A DNA stretch of 64,000 nucleotides from Allacma fusca. Its lineage: Eukaryota; Arthropoda; Collembola; Symphypleona; Sminthuridae. Every line of letters starts with the position of its first letter. The first letter of the stretch is position 1. The stretch is taken from NCBI GenBank assembly GCA_947179485.1, contig OX359245.1:67753067-67817066 (forward strand). Reading direction: 5' to 3'. Both the position numbers and the translations under genes were made by a program. The notes beneath the pieces were generated by a model that was given only the letters and a program-made list of their open reading frames with translations, was not told the DNA's origin and ran no database searches. Below are positions 39,020 to 54,351 of the stretch, in pieces.

Positions 39020-39810
39020 ATGTTCCGGGTTAACTTGTCTCAAATAATACTACTGTTCCTGTATCAATCCAGTTTAAAAACATTTTCTGTTCTAGGAGTA
39101 ATCAGAGCTTACAAAAGTAATAATTGTGAAGGGGAAGCATTTGAAACGAGTTCAAAGATGGGTAAATTCCCGTTCCCTGACTGGAATGACTCAATATTCT
39201 CTGCTAGTATAGAAGGAGTGTTAGTGCCTGTTTTTCTAAAAAAAAATAACAAAAATTTACTTTAATAATTATTAATTAAAATGTGTAAGGATAAACTTTA
39301 ATAATTTATTATTCAATATTAATAATTCCATCTTGCAGATGGGTTTTCTACGAAAATACTTATTTCAATAGTAGAGAGGATGGACTCGAGGAGTACATGT
39401 TTTCAGCCAGCACAGATTGTCGCGCCTTTCAAAAGGTTGGCGGGAAAATCTCTTCATTCCAGTACGTCGGGAACCAATGGGACTACAAAGCCAACTCCCT
39501 CACGCTCTTTAAACGGACGAATTTTCAAGGCGGCCATGATGAACAAGTATGCCTTGAGGGAAGCAATAATGAAATCCCTTTACCTGAGCATCAGTCCCTC
39601 ATCATTACAGGAACTTTCCCTTGGATGGTTTTTCAACATCCCAACTACAGAGGGGCTTTCTTTTGCCTAATTCCTCCAGAGTCCAATGATGTAGCTCCGT
39701 ATGCTATTTCCGATTTGACAAGTGCCGACATCCCTTATAATTTCATCCGTTCGGCCAAATTGGGATGTGATGAAATTGAACCACCATATGATGATGTAGA
39801 GGACTTCTAG
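39020..39810 (+). CDS. secreted beta/gamma-crystallin-like protein
   Basis: Two exons, 39020-39219 and 39339-39810, joined through a GTTAGT donor and a TTGCAG acceptor in phase 2, give 223 residues. The first 25 or so residues look like a signal peptide. The mature part shows repeated Greek-key cues: W-V-F-Y-E-N, S-L-T-L-F-K-R-T-N-F-Q-G-G, and PWMVFQHPNYRGAFFCL before a final NFIRSAKLGC. This suggests two domains of two Greek keys. Six or more cysteines agree with an extracellular protein. Non-lens members in invertebrates bind calcium or act as extracellular structural or defence proteins; the role here is unknown. An AATAAA lies at 39969. The fold assignment rests on motif spacing, not a search. 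Confidence 0.75.
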
Positions 39811-41933
39811 TTTAATTTCGGAAAGTTAAATCGAGTGTCTCCACACGCAGTTAGGATTTTTGATAATTAAAAATTGCATAAAAGCTCTGCTTATATTTGT
39901 TAAATTCCTCAAAGATTTTTGATTACTTTCAGAAGAACTGTTCCGGCGATTTCAAATGACGATTTAACAATAAATATAGATATTTCATACCCAGTCATGT
40001 ATTTTTCATTTCAACGTATAATTATTTCCAACACTTAGACATTTATTTAAGATTTTTTTGAAAATCAGAATTCAAATATGATTGATCCAGATCCAAAAAT
40101 GTGGGTTTAATTTAATTACGCTAGCAGTTTGTGAATTTCTTTTAAACCCATTTCTCATAATAAAAGCAACAGAACAAGATAGAAATTATCAGAACTCTCT
40201 GGCATACAATTTTAATGTGGATTGTGCAACTTCAATGTTTTTATATTAAAATACATTTAAATTGGTACCCTGTAAGCCATGGAAATTATTATTTATTTGC
40301 AGAATACGACATATTTTAATTTCTTTGAGGTCAAATCAATGCACATATCCTTTTCAAAATCAATAGGGCTCTGATATATTAGATTAAGTATCACTGTAAA
40401 AAGTTTGAGCCTTGTGTTGATATTTGTTCGGTAGATATCATGAGGACTTACAAGCAAACACGCAGACAACCAATCGTCAAAACGATAGCAACAGGGAATT
40501 TTGTTTCCCTTCGCCCCTAAAAACACGTGTTGCAGCGTGCTGTGTCTCACGTTTACTGTCTTGGTTGCAATATTTGTAATTTATGTGGCTGCAGTAATAT
40601 TGAGTAAATGAAGATTTCTAATAACATGCTAAAATCGAATTAGCTTAGAAGTCTCGTTGAACATTACGGAAATGTTTGACTTGTGGTTCATCGATTACGC
40701 TTGCACCAGGGAACGGGTTCTGGTTCAATGGGTTTGGGACTCTTTTTTGGGGGTATTGAGTTCAAACTCGTGAATTTATTTGCATATCATATCAGCCTTG
40801 GAAATAGGAATTAAATACTCGCTATGATATAATAAATTATTGAACTCCTCTCTAATTTATCAACTTATAGGGGTTTTCAAAAGTTTTTAGCATTCGAAGT
40901 AAGTATGAAATTTTACTCCTTTTTAGGGGTGCTTCTGCAGAGAGAGTTTACTTTCACAGTAATTTCTCAACGTCAGAGCATTTTGCATCTCAGGAGTCCC
41001 AATGATGAACGTACGACAGGGAGAAGTTTAAGCGTGTAAAATATAAATTTTCAATGATTCAGATTAACTGGATCTTACCTACATAGAGTCGGATCCAACT
41101 TTAATAATCAATTCCGGAAAAGTTCACTAAAACTGCCGGTAAATCCCAGAATCCCCTAGAATTCGCTTTTTATTACTAGCAAACAAAATTTTTGCGACCG
41201 CAGACTCGTAAATTTACTCAATAATTCAAGTGAGTCAAGGCGTAAAAATTTCCTGGGTACATTTTCCATTAGTTTAATGTTAACCAGGGTTAAAATCATA
41301 GCTTTTCCAATTTATTCTCTCTCAATATTTATCTCCATAAATTTTGTCCACATTTACATAACGTAAATATCATTCCTAGTTTAAAGTTTCGAAAGCGATA
41401 ATTTCCTTCACATTCTGTTTCATCCTTTTGAAGTGGCAATGATTTTGAGCACAGATTCTATTCCGTCCTGTGACCACGAAATTATAGGTTCTAAACCTCA
41501 AGCAAGTTTCCTTACGTTAATTGCATACTGAAATGTCCTAAGTTCGAAATGAGTCTGGAAGGAAGCATCCGATAATTTTGTAACCCCATCTGTTGATACA
41601 AGGAGAGTCGACAGTTGTAATCAATTCATCAAATACGGATCAAGTCAGAAAGTTTCACATTTTCATAATCACTACACAAGTGTAAATATGTACATATGTA
41701 GAATCATCTGCCAGATTGTAAATTTTTTTAAATTTCCTAGGCTCTGTACTTCTACCCTAGAAATTTCGAAATTTATTTAAATTAAAATTAAGTTGCCTCA
41801 GTAAAGTTCGGTAAGGAAATCACAATGCTTTTAGCGTGTGTATGCATATGTAAACAAACGTACGTGTAATTGCAAGTACTCCATATCCTTTAAAAGTCAG
41901 ATTTAAGGCACCCCTAACAAGGTGCTGCTGGGG
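39811..41933. other. gene-free stretch with dispersed repeat copy
   Basis: Contains the 3' end of the crystallin-like gene and the dispersed repeat at 40458-40530. No other gene or array was supported. Confidence 0.45.
40458..40530 (+). repeat. dispersed repeat, copy 2
   Basis: Partner of 376-455: the AGACAACCAATCGTCAAAAC block, ATAGCAACAGGGAATT and TTCGCCCCTAAAAA match in order and orientation. Too short and diverged to classify. Confidence 0.5.
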
Positions 41934-42309
41934 AGGTCATCCAGGCCTGGCCTCAAGTTCGGTTCAACTCATGATTCGCACTTGAACTTGACCCGAACTT
42001 GATTATATCACCATAATTAAGATCCGAACTTGAACTTGATTTTTTAAAAGTAGATACGAACCGGAGTAATCAAGTTCATATAATCAAGTTAATTTCGGCG
42101 AACTTGACCATGAATGGAACTTGACCATGAACTTGACCATGAACTTGACCATGAACTTGAATTTCTAGTTAAAGTGCTGTATGTATACTTATAATTAGAA
42201 ACGCTAACAAATTACCTGAGATTTAATTTCCATTTATTTTTTAAAATTGAATACCAAAATTTAGAAGTAATTGATAAAACTTGTAATAAGAGAATATAAA
42301 AATAACTAG

Positions 42310-42462
42310 ATTTCCCGTAGAATTTTTTGAATGATGCTTGGATTTCATCAAACTTGGTTTGAGATTTGAATTTCAACCATCCCTTCAAGCACAGACAAAC
42401 ACAAATGATGTCTTCTAACATTCTTTTAGGAGTTAGTAGGTCTGTGCCAGGACAACTGAAAC

Positions 42463-42525
<63 letters not shown>

Positions 42526-42683
42526 CACTTACGAGCAGTGTTTGCAGCTGTATTTTTTTTTGTAGAATCGCAAAATGTGAAATGCTTGTGGACCTTAGGT
42601 CATTCTTTCCGGCTACTTGATGCAGTTAGACTTCCAGGATCAGCATCTTCTTCGCACTGTTGAGACTTTTCAGATGTGCTCAT
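42310..42683 (-). pseudogene. internally deleted hAT transposase
   Basis: From an ATG at 42683 the minus strand reads MSTSEKSQQCEEDADPGSL, meets an in-frame stop, then PKVHKHFTFCDSTKKNTAAN up to a strong CTC/GTAAGT donor near 42535. The KHFT...AR-C pattern resembles the N-terminal BED zinc finger of hAT transposases. Beyond the TA array, about 42460-42310 reads a PGTDLLTPKRMLED then LCLKGWLKF pattern, like the hAT C-terminal end. The middle of the enzyme is gone. BED assignment is tentative; the C-terminal match is better because 6930-7161 has the same DLLT-KR...WLK layout. Confidence 0.6.
42466..42522. repeat. TA dinucleotide microsatellite
   Basis: About 28 uninterrupted TA units inside the 41942-43200 transposon, lying between the N- and C-terminal transposase remnants. 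Length is likely variable and error-prone in assembly. Confidence 0.98.
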
Positions 42684-43356
42684 TTTCCAGTTGTTTTTAA
42701 AATAATATGATTATTCAAAAATTTAAATCAAGTTAAAATTGAAAAGATGTTGTGAAGAAGAAAATACAACAGGATTTAGCTTGTAATATTTGAGCCCGGA
42801 GCACGTTGCTCGTTGAAAACACAGAGATACCGGTCAAGCATTTGCACGCGAAAACGCTGTGATTTAAATTAGCGTTTACAGCTTCAGCAAGGACATCTGC
42901 ATAAGAACGATTATCTATAGCGTATTATATGAGTATAAGAACTTGACCATGAAAAGTCAAGTTCATGTTCATGCTTTTGGGGTTATGTGATCCGAACTTG
43001 ATCATGGTATTGATGTCAAGTCTATAATGAAGACCTGACCATGAACTTGATTCGAGCCTTAAAATCAAGTTCAAATTTCATGTTGACCCGAACTTGAGAT
43101 TTCAGTGTCAAGTTCAAATTAACTTGTAACCCGAACTTGACTTGAACTTGAACTGGACCCGAACTTGTCAAGTTTTACTTGAACTTGAATGACAGGCCTG
43201 AATTCTGTGATGACCAGGTCATCACAGATAATATGCATTGAATTATTAAAGTATACACTGATTGTAAATATTACATTTTAAAATTTATTTTATTTTACTG
43301 TTTCACAAGACGTTTTATTTCACTTTGATTCATGTAAGATGACAATTTCGTTAAGA

Positions 43357-44277
43357 ATGCGTGGAATTGTAGCAGTTCAGGTTATAAAGTGGTGAACTGA
43401 ACTGAGCTAGCCCATATTAGCATTGTTTTTGAATGAACTTGAACGAACTAGTAAAATGCAAAATTATGATTGAATGAATTTGAATTGAACTCAGCAGAAC
43501 TTACTATGAATGTGAACGAACGTTCATCGTACGTTCAAGTAACGCAAACTGAACTGAATTGAACTTAAAAGAGTCCATATAAACTTTTATTTTCGTGAAC
43601 GCAACACGAATACCAACTATGTATATACTATGTACCTATGTATATGTATATACCATATATGTATTTAATAGTTATAATCTCAAAAGCTAGCACGCTGGCT
43701 TTTGACTATTAATTTGAATGACATTAAATTACAAATCAAAAAAATAGTTATTTACAACCAAGCTGGTTTCTTATGTGTATTTATTAACGCATTTATTTGG
43801 CACATTTTGGGCGAAATCGTATAAATTAAAACGTGCGATAATTGTAAGCATATTTACATAATTTATTAACTTGTTTACCATAAAGTTCAAAATCAATACT
43901 GCTTTCAAGTGTTTTGAAATCAGTCATTTAGCCGAAAATAGTTTTTTAGTCAAAGTTCAAAGTCAGTTATAAAATTAAAACTAAATTTCACCTAAATATA
44001 TCATAAATGACTTGAACTAATTGGCTCGCTAATTACGGATAAAGTGAACTGAACTGAACGACCGAAAAGTATACAATGAATTGAATTGAACTTTGAAAAA
44101 GTACTGCAAGGGTGAACTGAACTGAACGTAACGACTGGAAAGTACGCAGTGAATTGAACTGAACTACGACAGGCTTTGGACAACGGGAACTGAACTTAAC
44201 TGAACGGCACCAAAAATTTAGGCATGTGAATGGAACTGAATTTGAACTTTGGGCCAAAACTGCAAGTATGCGTGGAA
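43357..44277. mobile_element. GAACT-word element with target duplication, probable hAT
   Basis: ATGCGTGGAA occurs at 43357-43366 and 44268-44277, flanking a 901 bp element. The ends are imperfectly inverted around TGCAGTT/AGCAGTT. GAACTGAACTGAAC-type arrays (5 bp period) occupy 43390-43570 and 44045-44240. The core has no coding remnant. The word array at both ends, the imperfect inverted ends and a duplication that could contain 8 bp suggest a hAT-derived MITE. Confidence 0.75.
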
Positions 44278-46709
44278 ATATACAAATATGTGATCACAAA
44301 TGAAATAATTTTTTGAGGTCGTACTGAACCATTGATTTCAATCAAAATCTACCCAGGAATTGAAGGGCCTACAAGGCTTTGTTGCGAAAAGTTTGATTCC
44401 GAGCGGTAAATAATTGTCATAGGAATACATGGAAATACATATGTTTTTAAAAATAGCTTTCTACCCACACCTTCCTGAAACCTGGGTTATAGCAGCCAAT
44501 AAAATCGATACCGTATTGGAAAGGGATTTCATGAGAAATTACTTTAATACCTATTCCAACGTGTCCGTATGTTTTTCTTCTTCAGTTTCTGTTGCTGATG
44601 AGAAATGCTTCATGCGTTTGTAATTTCAATGTGAATACGGTTATGGTTATTGAATGAAATTCACATTGTAATTCCAGAGCCGACAGTTGCATTTACACTT
44701 CAAGTCAATATATGGCATATCCATCTCAACAAAATATCATTTCCTCCCTGTACAGTAAAAATTCATTGAGGAAATAACGGATTTTCTGGAATTCCCTTGT
44801 TGATACATTTATTTAGCAAGTGTCACCACTCCAGTTACTTTTTGTATCCTGATTATCTGTACTTGGAAACTGGGACTGGAAACACTTCTAAATTTCAGGT
44901 AACGGATGGAGAGGACTCAAAAAGTGCAAATATTTATTTTACCACTATAAAAATCCATTACGTTCTGAAATGAGAATATGTTTTCCCAGATGGTAAACAG
45001 TGTTCCAAGAATCCCTGCAACCATTATAAATGCTACTTATACATACTCACTTGAACATATTATCTTATTTGATCATCCCACTTTTGACATTTGTATTTGT
45101 TTAATGCAGGGCTGGAGTATTTGAAATATAAAAATAGATTTCCTATTTTCTAAAGGGTTCCGAGCCCAATTCAAATGAATTTTTGCAAAATAAACCAATT
45201 TATTCAAATATTTTCCATAAATTCCAAAAAATTCTGAATATTTTAAATAATCAATAGTAACATCTGGAGCTACTGTCGCCCCAAAAAATATCACAACTTC
45301 ACAACTTCATTTAAGCTAGAAAGTGTCTGAATTTGACAATTGAGGAATTCCAAATGCAATTGGAGTTTTTTACCACTTCTGCAGACAATGGGAAATGTTT
45401 TACTGGAATTTCTTCCTCCTTGCCAAAATTTCTCCTCCAATTATTATTCCCAGTTGTTGCAAATACGAAAATAGGGACGAAGGTTCTTTCCAGCAAATTC
45501 CTTGAGGGTCATTTAATGGAGCAAATGGCGATTTTTTATTTATTTGTAAAGCTATAATCCTTGTAGGAAGTTGTGTCTTCCAAAGAGAAAGGCTAAGTCG
45601 TTTGGAAGTATCGCGAGGCAATTAGGAGTTGAAGCTTTTTTGGCGGATCTTTGATCTAAAAATTATTAGAGCCGTGTGCTCCATAAAAATAAGCCGTGTG
45701 TTGTTTCTGGGCATTTCCTGCACCTGACACTGTTACTTTGTGGAGGAAAAAAAAAAGAGCGAAGATACTTTAGGCATAAGCACTTTTACAAATAAAAATC
45801 CCCCGAGCGATCTAGGAAACCGCTCCAATTGATTTTGCCCTGTTGTTAGTGCAATCGAGACTGTTATTTATCCCCTTGTAAGGGCATCGTAACAGAATGT
45901 TTGGCAATTTCAAAATTTCATTTACTCCAGAAAAATCACTTGGTTTTAAGTGCATGGTGTAATTTTTGCTATATTGTAAAACTAGTCCCATAATTTATGA
46001 AAATCGTTTATTTGTTAGACTGGGGCACTGTGAGACTTTGGGTGTAAATGGTTTTAATACTATTACAAGTGTTGGAAATCCCGTTTTAGCTTTCAAGTAA
46101 TAGTTGCTTTTATCCTTGTATCCAGTTTGCAGTACGGAGTCAACTCTCACTATAAAGGAAGCTCAAGGAACCCTCAAAATTTCATCTTAAAAGGACGTCT
46201 TTTTAGGACTCTGTAAGAGTACATGTGTGTGTTGTATAAAAAAGCACTTTCATTTACATTGAAGGGTGATTGAATTCTAACAAGGGTAAAATATCCAACG
46301 GTTTACTTCAAGCATTTACAATAATGTTAGATACACAAAAAAGCTTTTGAGACTCATCTCAGGCTTGTACAAAAAATCGATAGATAAATGCACCGTACGA
46401 AGCGCTGCATGGGTAATAGCTTCTCGTATACTTTCATATAAGATAGACTGAATTTAAGAGACTCGGCAGAATTATCAGTGCGAGAATCAAGTCAGGCAAC
46501 ACAATTATAAGCGTGCTGCTTATATGTGTATAATCGAGTGGAGATATCTGGGAGGAATTTGATCATTCAAATGTTTGTATTTTGTATTAAGAAATTCCTC
46601 AAGTATTTGTGCACAATTTACAATTCAATGTGTAGTAGTTAACTATTTTAAAGGGGGTAGAGCAAAAATGAAAAAACTGTAAGTGAATTGTGATAAGTCT
46701 TTTCAACAA
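44278..46709. other. gene-free stretch
   Basis: No supported protein gene. Short open frames at 44.4, 45.3 and 45.4 kb have no domain content. Confidence 0.45.
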
Positions 46710-46780
46710 GCATTGGTGGTTCAGTGGTAGAATGCTCGCCTGCCACGCGGGCGACCCGGGTTCGATTCCCGGCCAATGCA
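46710..46780 (+). tRNA. tRNA-Gly (GCC), copy 1
   Basis: A 71-base cloverleaf. Acceptor GCATTGG pairs with CCAATGC and is followed by discriminator A. The D arm contains the A box TGGTTCAGTGGTAGAA. The anticodon stem CTCGC/GCGGG encloses the loop CTGCCAC with anticodon GCC. The B box GGTTCGATTCC lies in the T arm. CAACAA directly precedes the gene, and a TTTT Pol III terminator follows within about 10 bases. No intron. Confidence 0.98.
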
Positions 46781-47639
46781 ATAATTTTGTCCAGCTTAAA
46801 AGAAATGTTATGGGAGTATTTACCATTACTTATTTACTTATGGTTTTCATTTTTAAAATTTTGAAAGGAGGATTAGGATTACGGACGGAGTATAGGACGT
46901 GCCTATAATCTGGACCCCCGGAATATGTACGCCCAGCATTCCTTAGCATCATTTTATTATTTCAAATTTCGTTTACTTTAGTTCCTAAAACAATCTTTTC
47001 TTAAATATTGTATATAGAGCTCTCTTTCGAAATATACTGTTGATTATGTTTGTCCTGGTAATGGGCCTCATACGAAAATAGTCCAATGAATGAAAGCTTT
47101 CCCCTGCTTTATCGTGAAATTTTCTTACTATTGACTAAATCTCAGAATCAAAGATGGGATGGCGATAATTTTGGGACTGTCACTGGGGCAAAGTGTGATT
47201 CCATTTTTAAAGAATCCCGATAAAATCATTGACCCCACACGATGCAGATTTATTCATAACCGTGCCGCTTACATATAAAAGAAAAATCCGTCCGAGGAAA
47301 CTCTGCTGGATAACAAAATTGGCATTTTTGAGAACTCAGAATGAATTACCATAAAGTGCAATAATACTCATGTTGAGTAAGTTTTGAGCTCCTTGTCTGA
47401 GTTAAAATCTTACTGCATACGTTCATATGTGGGACTAACAACCTGGTTCCACTTGTTTTTCTACACCTCTTTAGCAGGTAAGTGTATTTTAATCGTGCCA
47501 CAACCGCAAAACAATTGTGAATTGACACAACCACAAGGGTCGTTAACTTTACAGCTTTTGTTGACGTGACACTAAAATCCCTTGCTTAATTGAACAAATA
47601 TTTATACAACTTGTAAAGGTCTTTTGTTAATCTCAACAA
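46781..47639. other. spacer between the two tRNA-Gly genes
   Basis: Unique-looking AT-rich DNA with no feature recognised. Only the short tRNA flanks (CAACAA before, ATAATTTTG after) are shared between the two genes. Confidence 0.5.
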
Positions 47640-47710
47640 GCATTGGTGGTTCAGTGGTAGAATGCTCGCCTGCCACGCGGGCGACCCGGGTTCGATTCCC
47701 GGCCAATGCA
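47640..47710 (+). tRNA. tRNA-Gly (GCC), copy 2
   Basis: Identical over all 71 bases to the gene at 46710, in the same orientation, 930 bp downstream. It has the same CAACAA upstream flank and ATAATTTTG terminator flank, while the rest of the surroundings differ. That suggests a local duplication kept identical by selection or gene conversion. Confidence 0.98.
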
Positions 47711-47891
47711 ATAATTTTGCTTAATTCTATTTTGAGTTTACGTTTACAGTGACATTTATCGTCAGGTAATATCTATGTACATAATAACATATGAAGGTTC
47801 TAATCTATAATAAACTCAATTTTTGAGAGAAAACAAGGTTGAACATAAACGTTAAATTATGTATCAATAAATCCGGGCTGGCTCGGTGACC

Positions 47892-51517
<3,626 letters not shown>

Positions 51518-52381
51518 TTCCACACTGGACTAAATTACTAGTCGAAATCAAAAATTGAAATGACAGCTGTCAATAAAGAAGCCAGGAGCTATAATAGGTA
51601 CGTGGATTGGGAAGTGAAATTTGAAGTCAGTCAACGATAAAAAATTAATGAATAAAAAAGACATAATTGACGAAAGTAGGTGACTCCAGCCATAAATTTT
51701 GCTCTGCCGAATTTTAATACAGAACTTGACTCATCCAAGTATTGTTCAGGAAAGGTCCCTCACATTACAAATCAAAGCGGTGCAAAGGTTGGGGAGTACA
51801 ACCGTTGGGATTAATATTCATTACACGTAAGATCATACAGACTTTTGTCCTCCGGAGTGTCCTCCTGAATCCTTAATTCTAATGTTTTTGTGCGCTAACC
51901 CAAAGCATGATGCTGAGGCTGATTATTACAAAAGGCTTTTACTTTTGTTTAGCTTTCTCGCACATTTCCGACTGATCAAGGTACAAGGAATTATCCATGA
52001 CAGATATGCTTCACAAATAATTTCCATTGGGATGAAAAAAATCTAAAACGCAGTTTTTGTAATAATGTAACGTATATTTTTAGATTTATACATTTGTTTA
52101 GATTCTGTGTCCGTCCATTTCTAGAGAAAATATCGTATTTACAAATTCCTTTGTTTCCCTATTGAGCTGGGAGTTTTATATGCACGTGATTATGGTTCTT
52201 TAATTATTATTATTTTTGTACAATAAAATAATTGTAATTTTCCTAATTACTCAACATGTATACAGAAAACTCTCACCACAAAATTCCTATTCTATGTAAT
52301 TACAAGAGCATGACATTTTAAAGGAATTGTGTCCCTTTTGTGAGGACGCTCTTATAAAAGGTAACTCTAAGTTTTAAGCTT
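51518..52381. other. spacer between protease and transporter genes
   Basis: Holds the protease promoter side (near 51518) and the transporter 3' flank. No TATA/Inr pair or other feature was recognised with confidence. Confidence 0.4.
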
Positions 52382-54351
52382 CTATTTAAATATCCGTTCA
52401 ATTTCTTCCAGAGTTTTCCCTCTCGTTTCTGGGACGATGCAAAATGAGAAGATGCTGGCGACAAAGCAACACGTTGAAAATAACCAATAGACTCCTGCCA
52501 TTCCCAAAAACATTTTCAGGTCTTCGAAACATTTGATCATAAGGAAACTGAATAGCCAACCGAATGTTGCTACCACAGCGGAAGCTCCTCCTGAAAAAAA
52601 AAACAGAAAAATTTAGAAGAGATCAAAAAGGCTTAAAGAACTGTTCTTAAAAAATAATTGCACAAGCTGTGTTTTCATTATTTTTAGTTACCTTTCACAT
52701 GCGATGGAATCAGCTCACCAATCATAAGCCAAGGGATTGGACCGTACCTGCAAATTTTATTAATTAAATGTTATTCGTTTAAAAAAAATGTGTAGGTAAA
52801 AAATAAATATTCCGGGGAGTTTATTGAAGGAGAATTCTAAACTCACCCCCAATTTAATGCAATGATAAAAACCAGCAAGCATACAAGAGGGATCCAATGG
52901 AAATTCTCATCAAAATTTCCTTTCTCTTTCAGGTACAAAAATGTTCCCATGGACCCTAAAGCCAGGGACATTCCGGCAGCAGACGTAAAAAGCAAAACAC
53001 GCCTCCCCGCTTTATCAATGAAAGGAATTGAAAGACAGCAGCTGAGGAGGACCAGAACCCCAAGAAGTATGGAGGATAGATTTGGGTCCAAATTGCTCCC
53101 AGCGTTTTTAAAAATCTCCACAGCAAAGGACAGTATCACATTGACCCCTGTAAGTTGTTGTGCTAAAAGCAGCCCCAAAGTTATAAGGATTGGTTTGAAT
53201 ACTTCAGGTTGGAAATAATCTCGAAAGCCAATTTTGATATTTGGAGCCGCTGATTTTTTCTCCACATAAATTCGGATCTATACGTAAAAAAATAAAAACT
53301 TTGACATTTTGAGATACCTAACAATTTATGAAGTATAAAAAATATTTTTAATTAACTTTACCTCCAGAAACACATTTTCAATTTCCTCAATGGAACTTGC
53401 CCCCCGAAACCATTGAAGGGCATTTCGAGCTTCTTTATCTCTTCCCTTCTCCAGAAGAAAAATTGGGGACTCCGGAACAAGACACATCCCCACAAGAAGG
53501 CCCAATGGATAAATTGCATTAGTTAAAGTGAGCACTTTCCAAGAGCAAAATGCACCCACTATGTACCTAAATAATTATAAATTTCAGAACATTTCCCAGG
53601 GAAAAATTTGTGTCTAAAAGGAAATACCTTGGGAAAAAAATTACGTGTAAAGCACTCCCATGGAAGTTGAAATGGGGTAAATGAAACCCAGCATGCCTCG
53701 TATATGATCTTCGGCTATCTCAGCAATGTACACATTTATGAAAATTGCGTAAGAGCCAATGCAACAACCTGCAACAAATTCCGTTAAACTTTCATTTGTA
53801 TAATTATTAAAAATTTGTTTTTGTTTTGTATGTGTATTTAATTTTTATAATTACCCAAAACAAATCTTCCAATGTACAAAAAATGAACTGACGGCCCAAG
53901 TCCAATAAAAATCCAAGCCAGAGTGCAAGGGACCGAGACCCAAATTAAGGATCCTCTTCTTCCAAAGTAATTCATCGCTAAGCCCGCAAACGGCCCGGAG
54001 ACTAATCCCCCAAACTAATGTTGTAAGTTAATTTTCTACAAAATTTTATTCAATGCCTTGAACAATCTTTTTTGATTTTTGTAATTACGTATATCAGCGA
54101 CGCAATCCATGATATTTCATGAGATGACAATTGCCCGAAATCGCCCGTTTCCTGCATTCCGGGCAAGGCCGGCGCTGTCCATACAAAAACAGTGCCCAAG
54201 GTGAAGGATCCCAAACATGCTGGACATTAAATATAAAAACATTATTTTTTTTTGGGACAAATTAAATTTTTTTGTAATAGTTAGACTTACCTATACAAGT
54301 TGCCAGAAACTGGTGCGTTTTTCCTGAGACTTTATTTACGTCTAGCCCCAT
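52382..54351 (-). CDS. MFS sugar transporter, Tret1-like
   Basis: Eight exons: 54351-54291, 54219-54089, 54014-53855, 53768-53645, 53566-53362, 53277-52847, 52747-52692, 52590-52382. All junctions are in frame and give 458 residues, the normal size for a 12-TM glucose/trehalose carrier. Family signatures, in order: NYFGRR in the loop after TM2 (79-84), PESP after TM6 (190-193), QQLTG in TM7 (267-271), DKAGRR in the next loop, GPIPW in TM10 (373-377), and PETRGKTLEEIE at the end. The arthropod members closest in form are facilitated trehalose transporters, which move sugar between fat body, haemolymph and tissues; substrate here is inferred. The short cytoplasmic N-terminus lacks the long extension of some Tret1 proteins. 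The ATG at 54351 is the first in frame before TM1. Confidence 0.95.

Larger units (their letters stand above)
41942..43200. mobile_element. hAT transposon remnant with GAACTT word arrays
   Basis: Ends are CAGGCCTGGCCTCAAGTTC at 41942 and the inverted CAGGCCTGTCATTCAAGTTC at 43200. Arrays of GAACTT/AACTTGA words fill 41955-42165 and 42940-43190. The interior carries decayed transposase on the minus strand and a TA microsatellite. AGGTCATC lies directly left (41934-41941) and recurs at 43216-43223, 15 bp beyond the right end, within a 21 bp palindrome; this may be a displaced target duplication. Non-autonomous. Confidence 0.85.
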
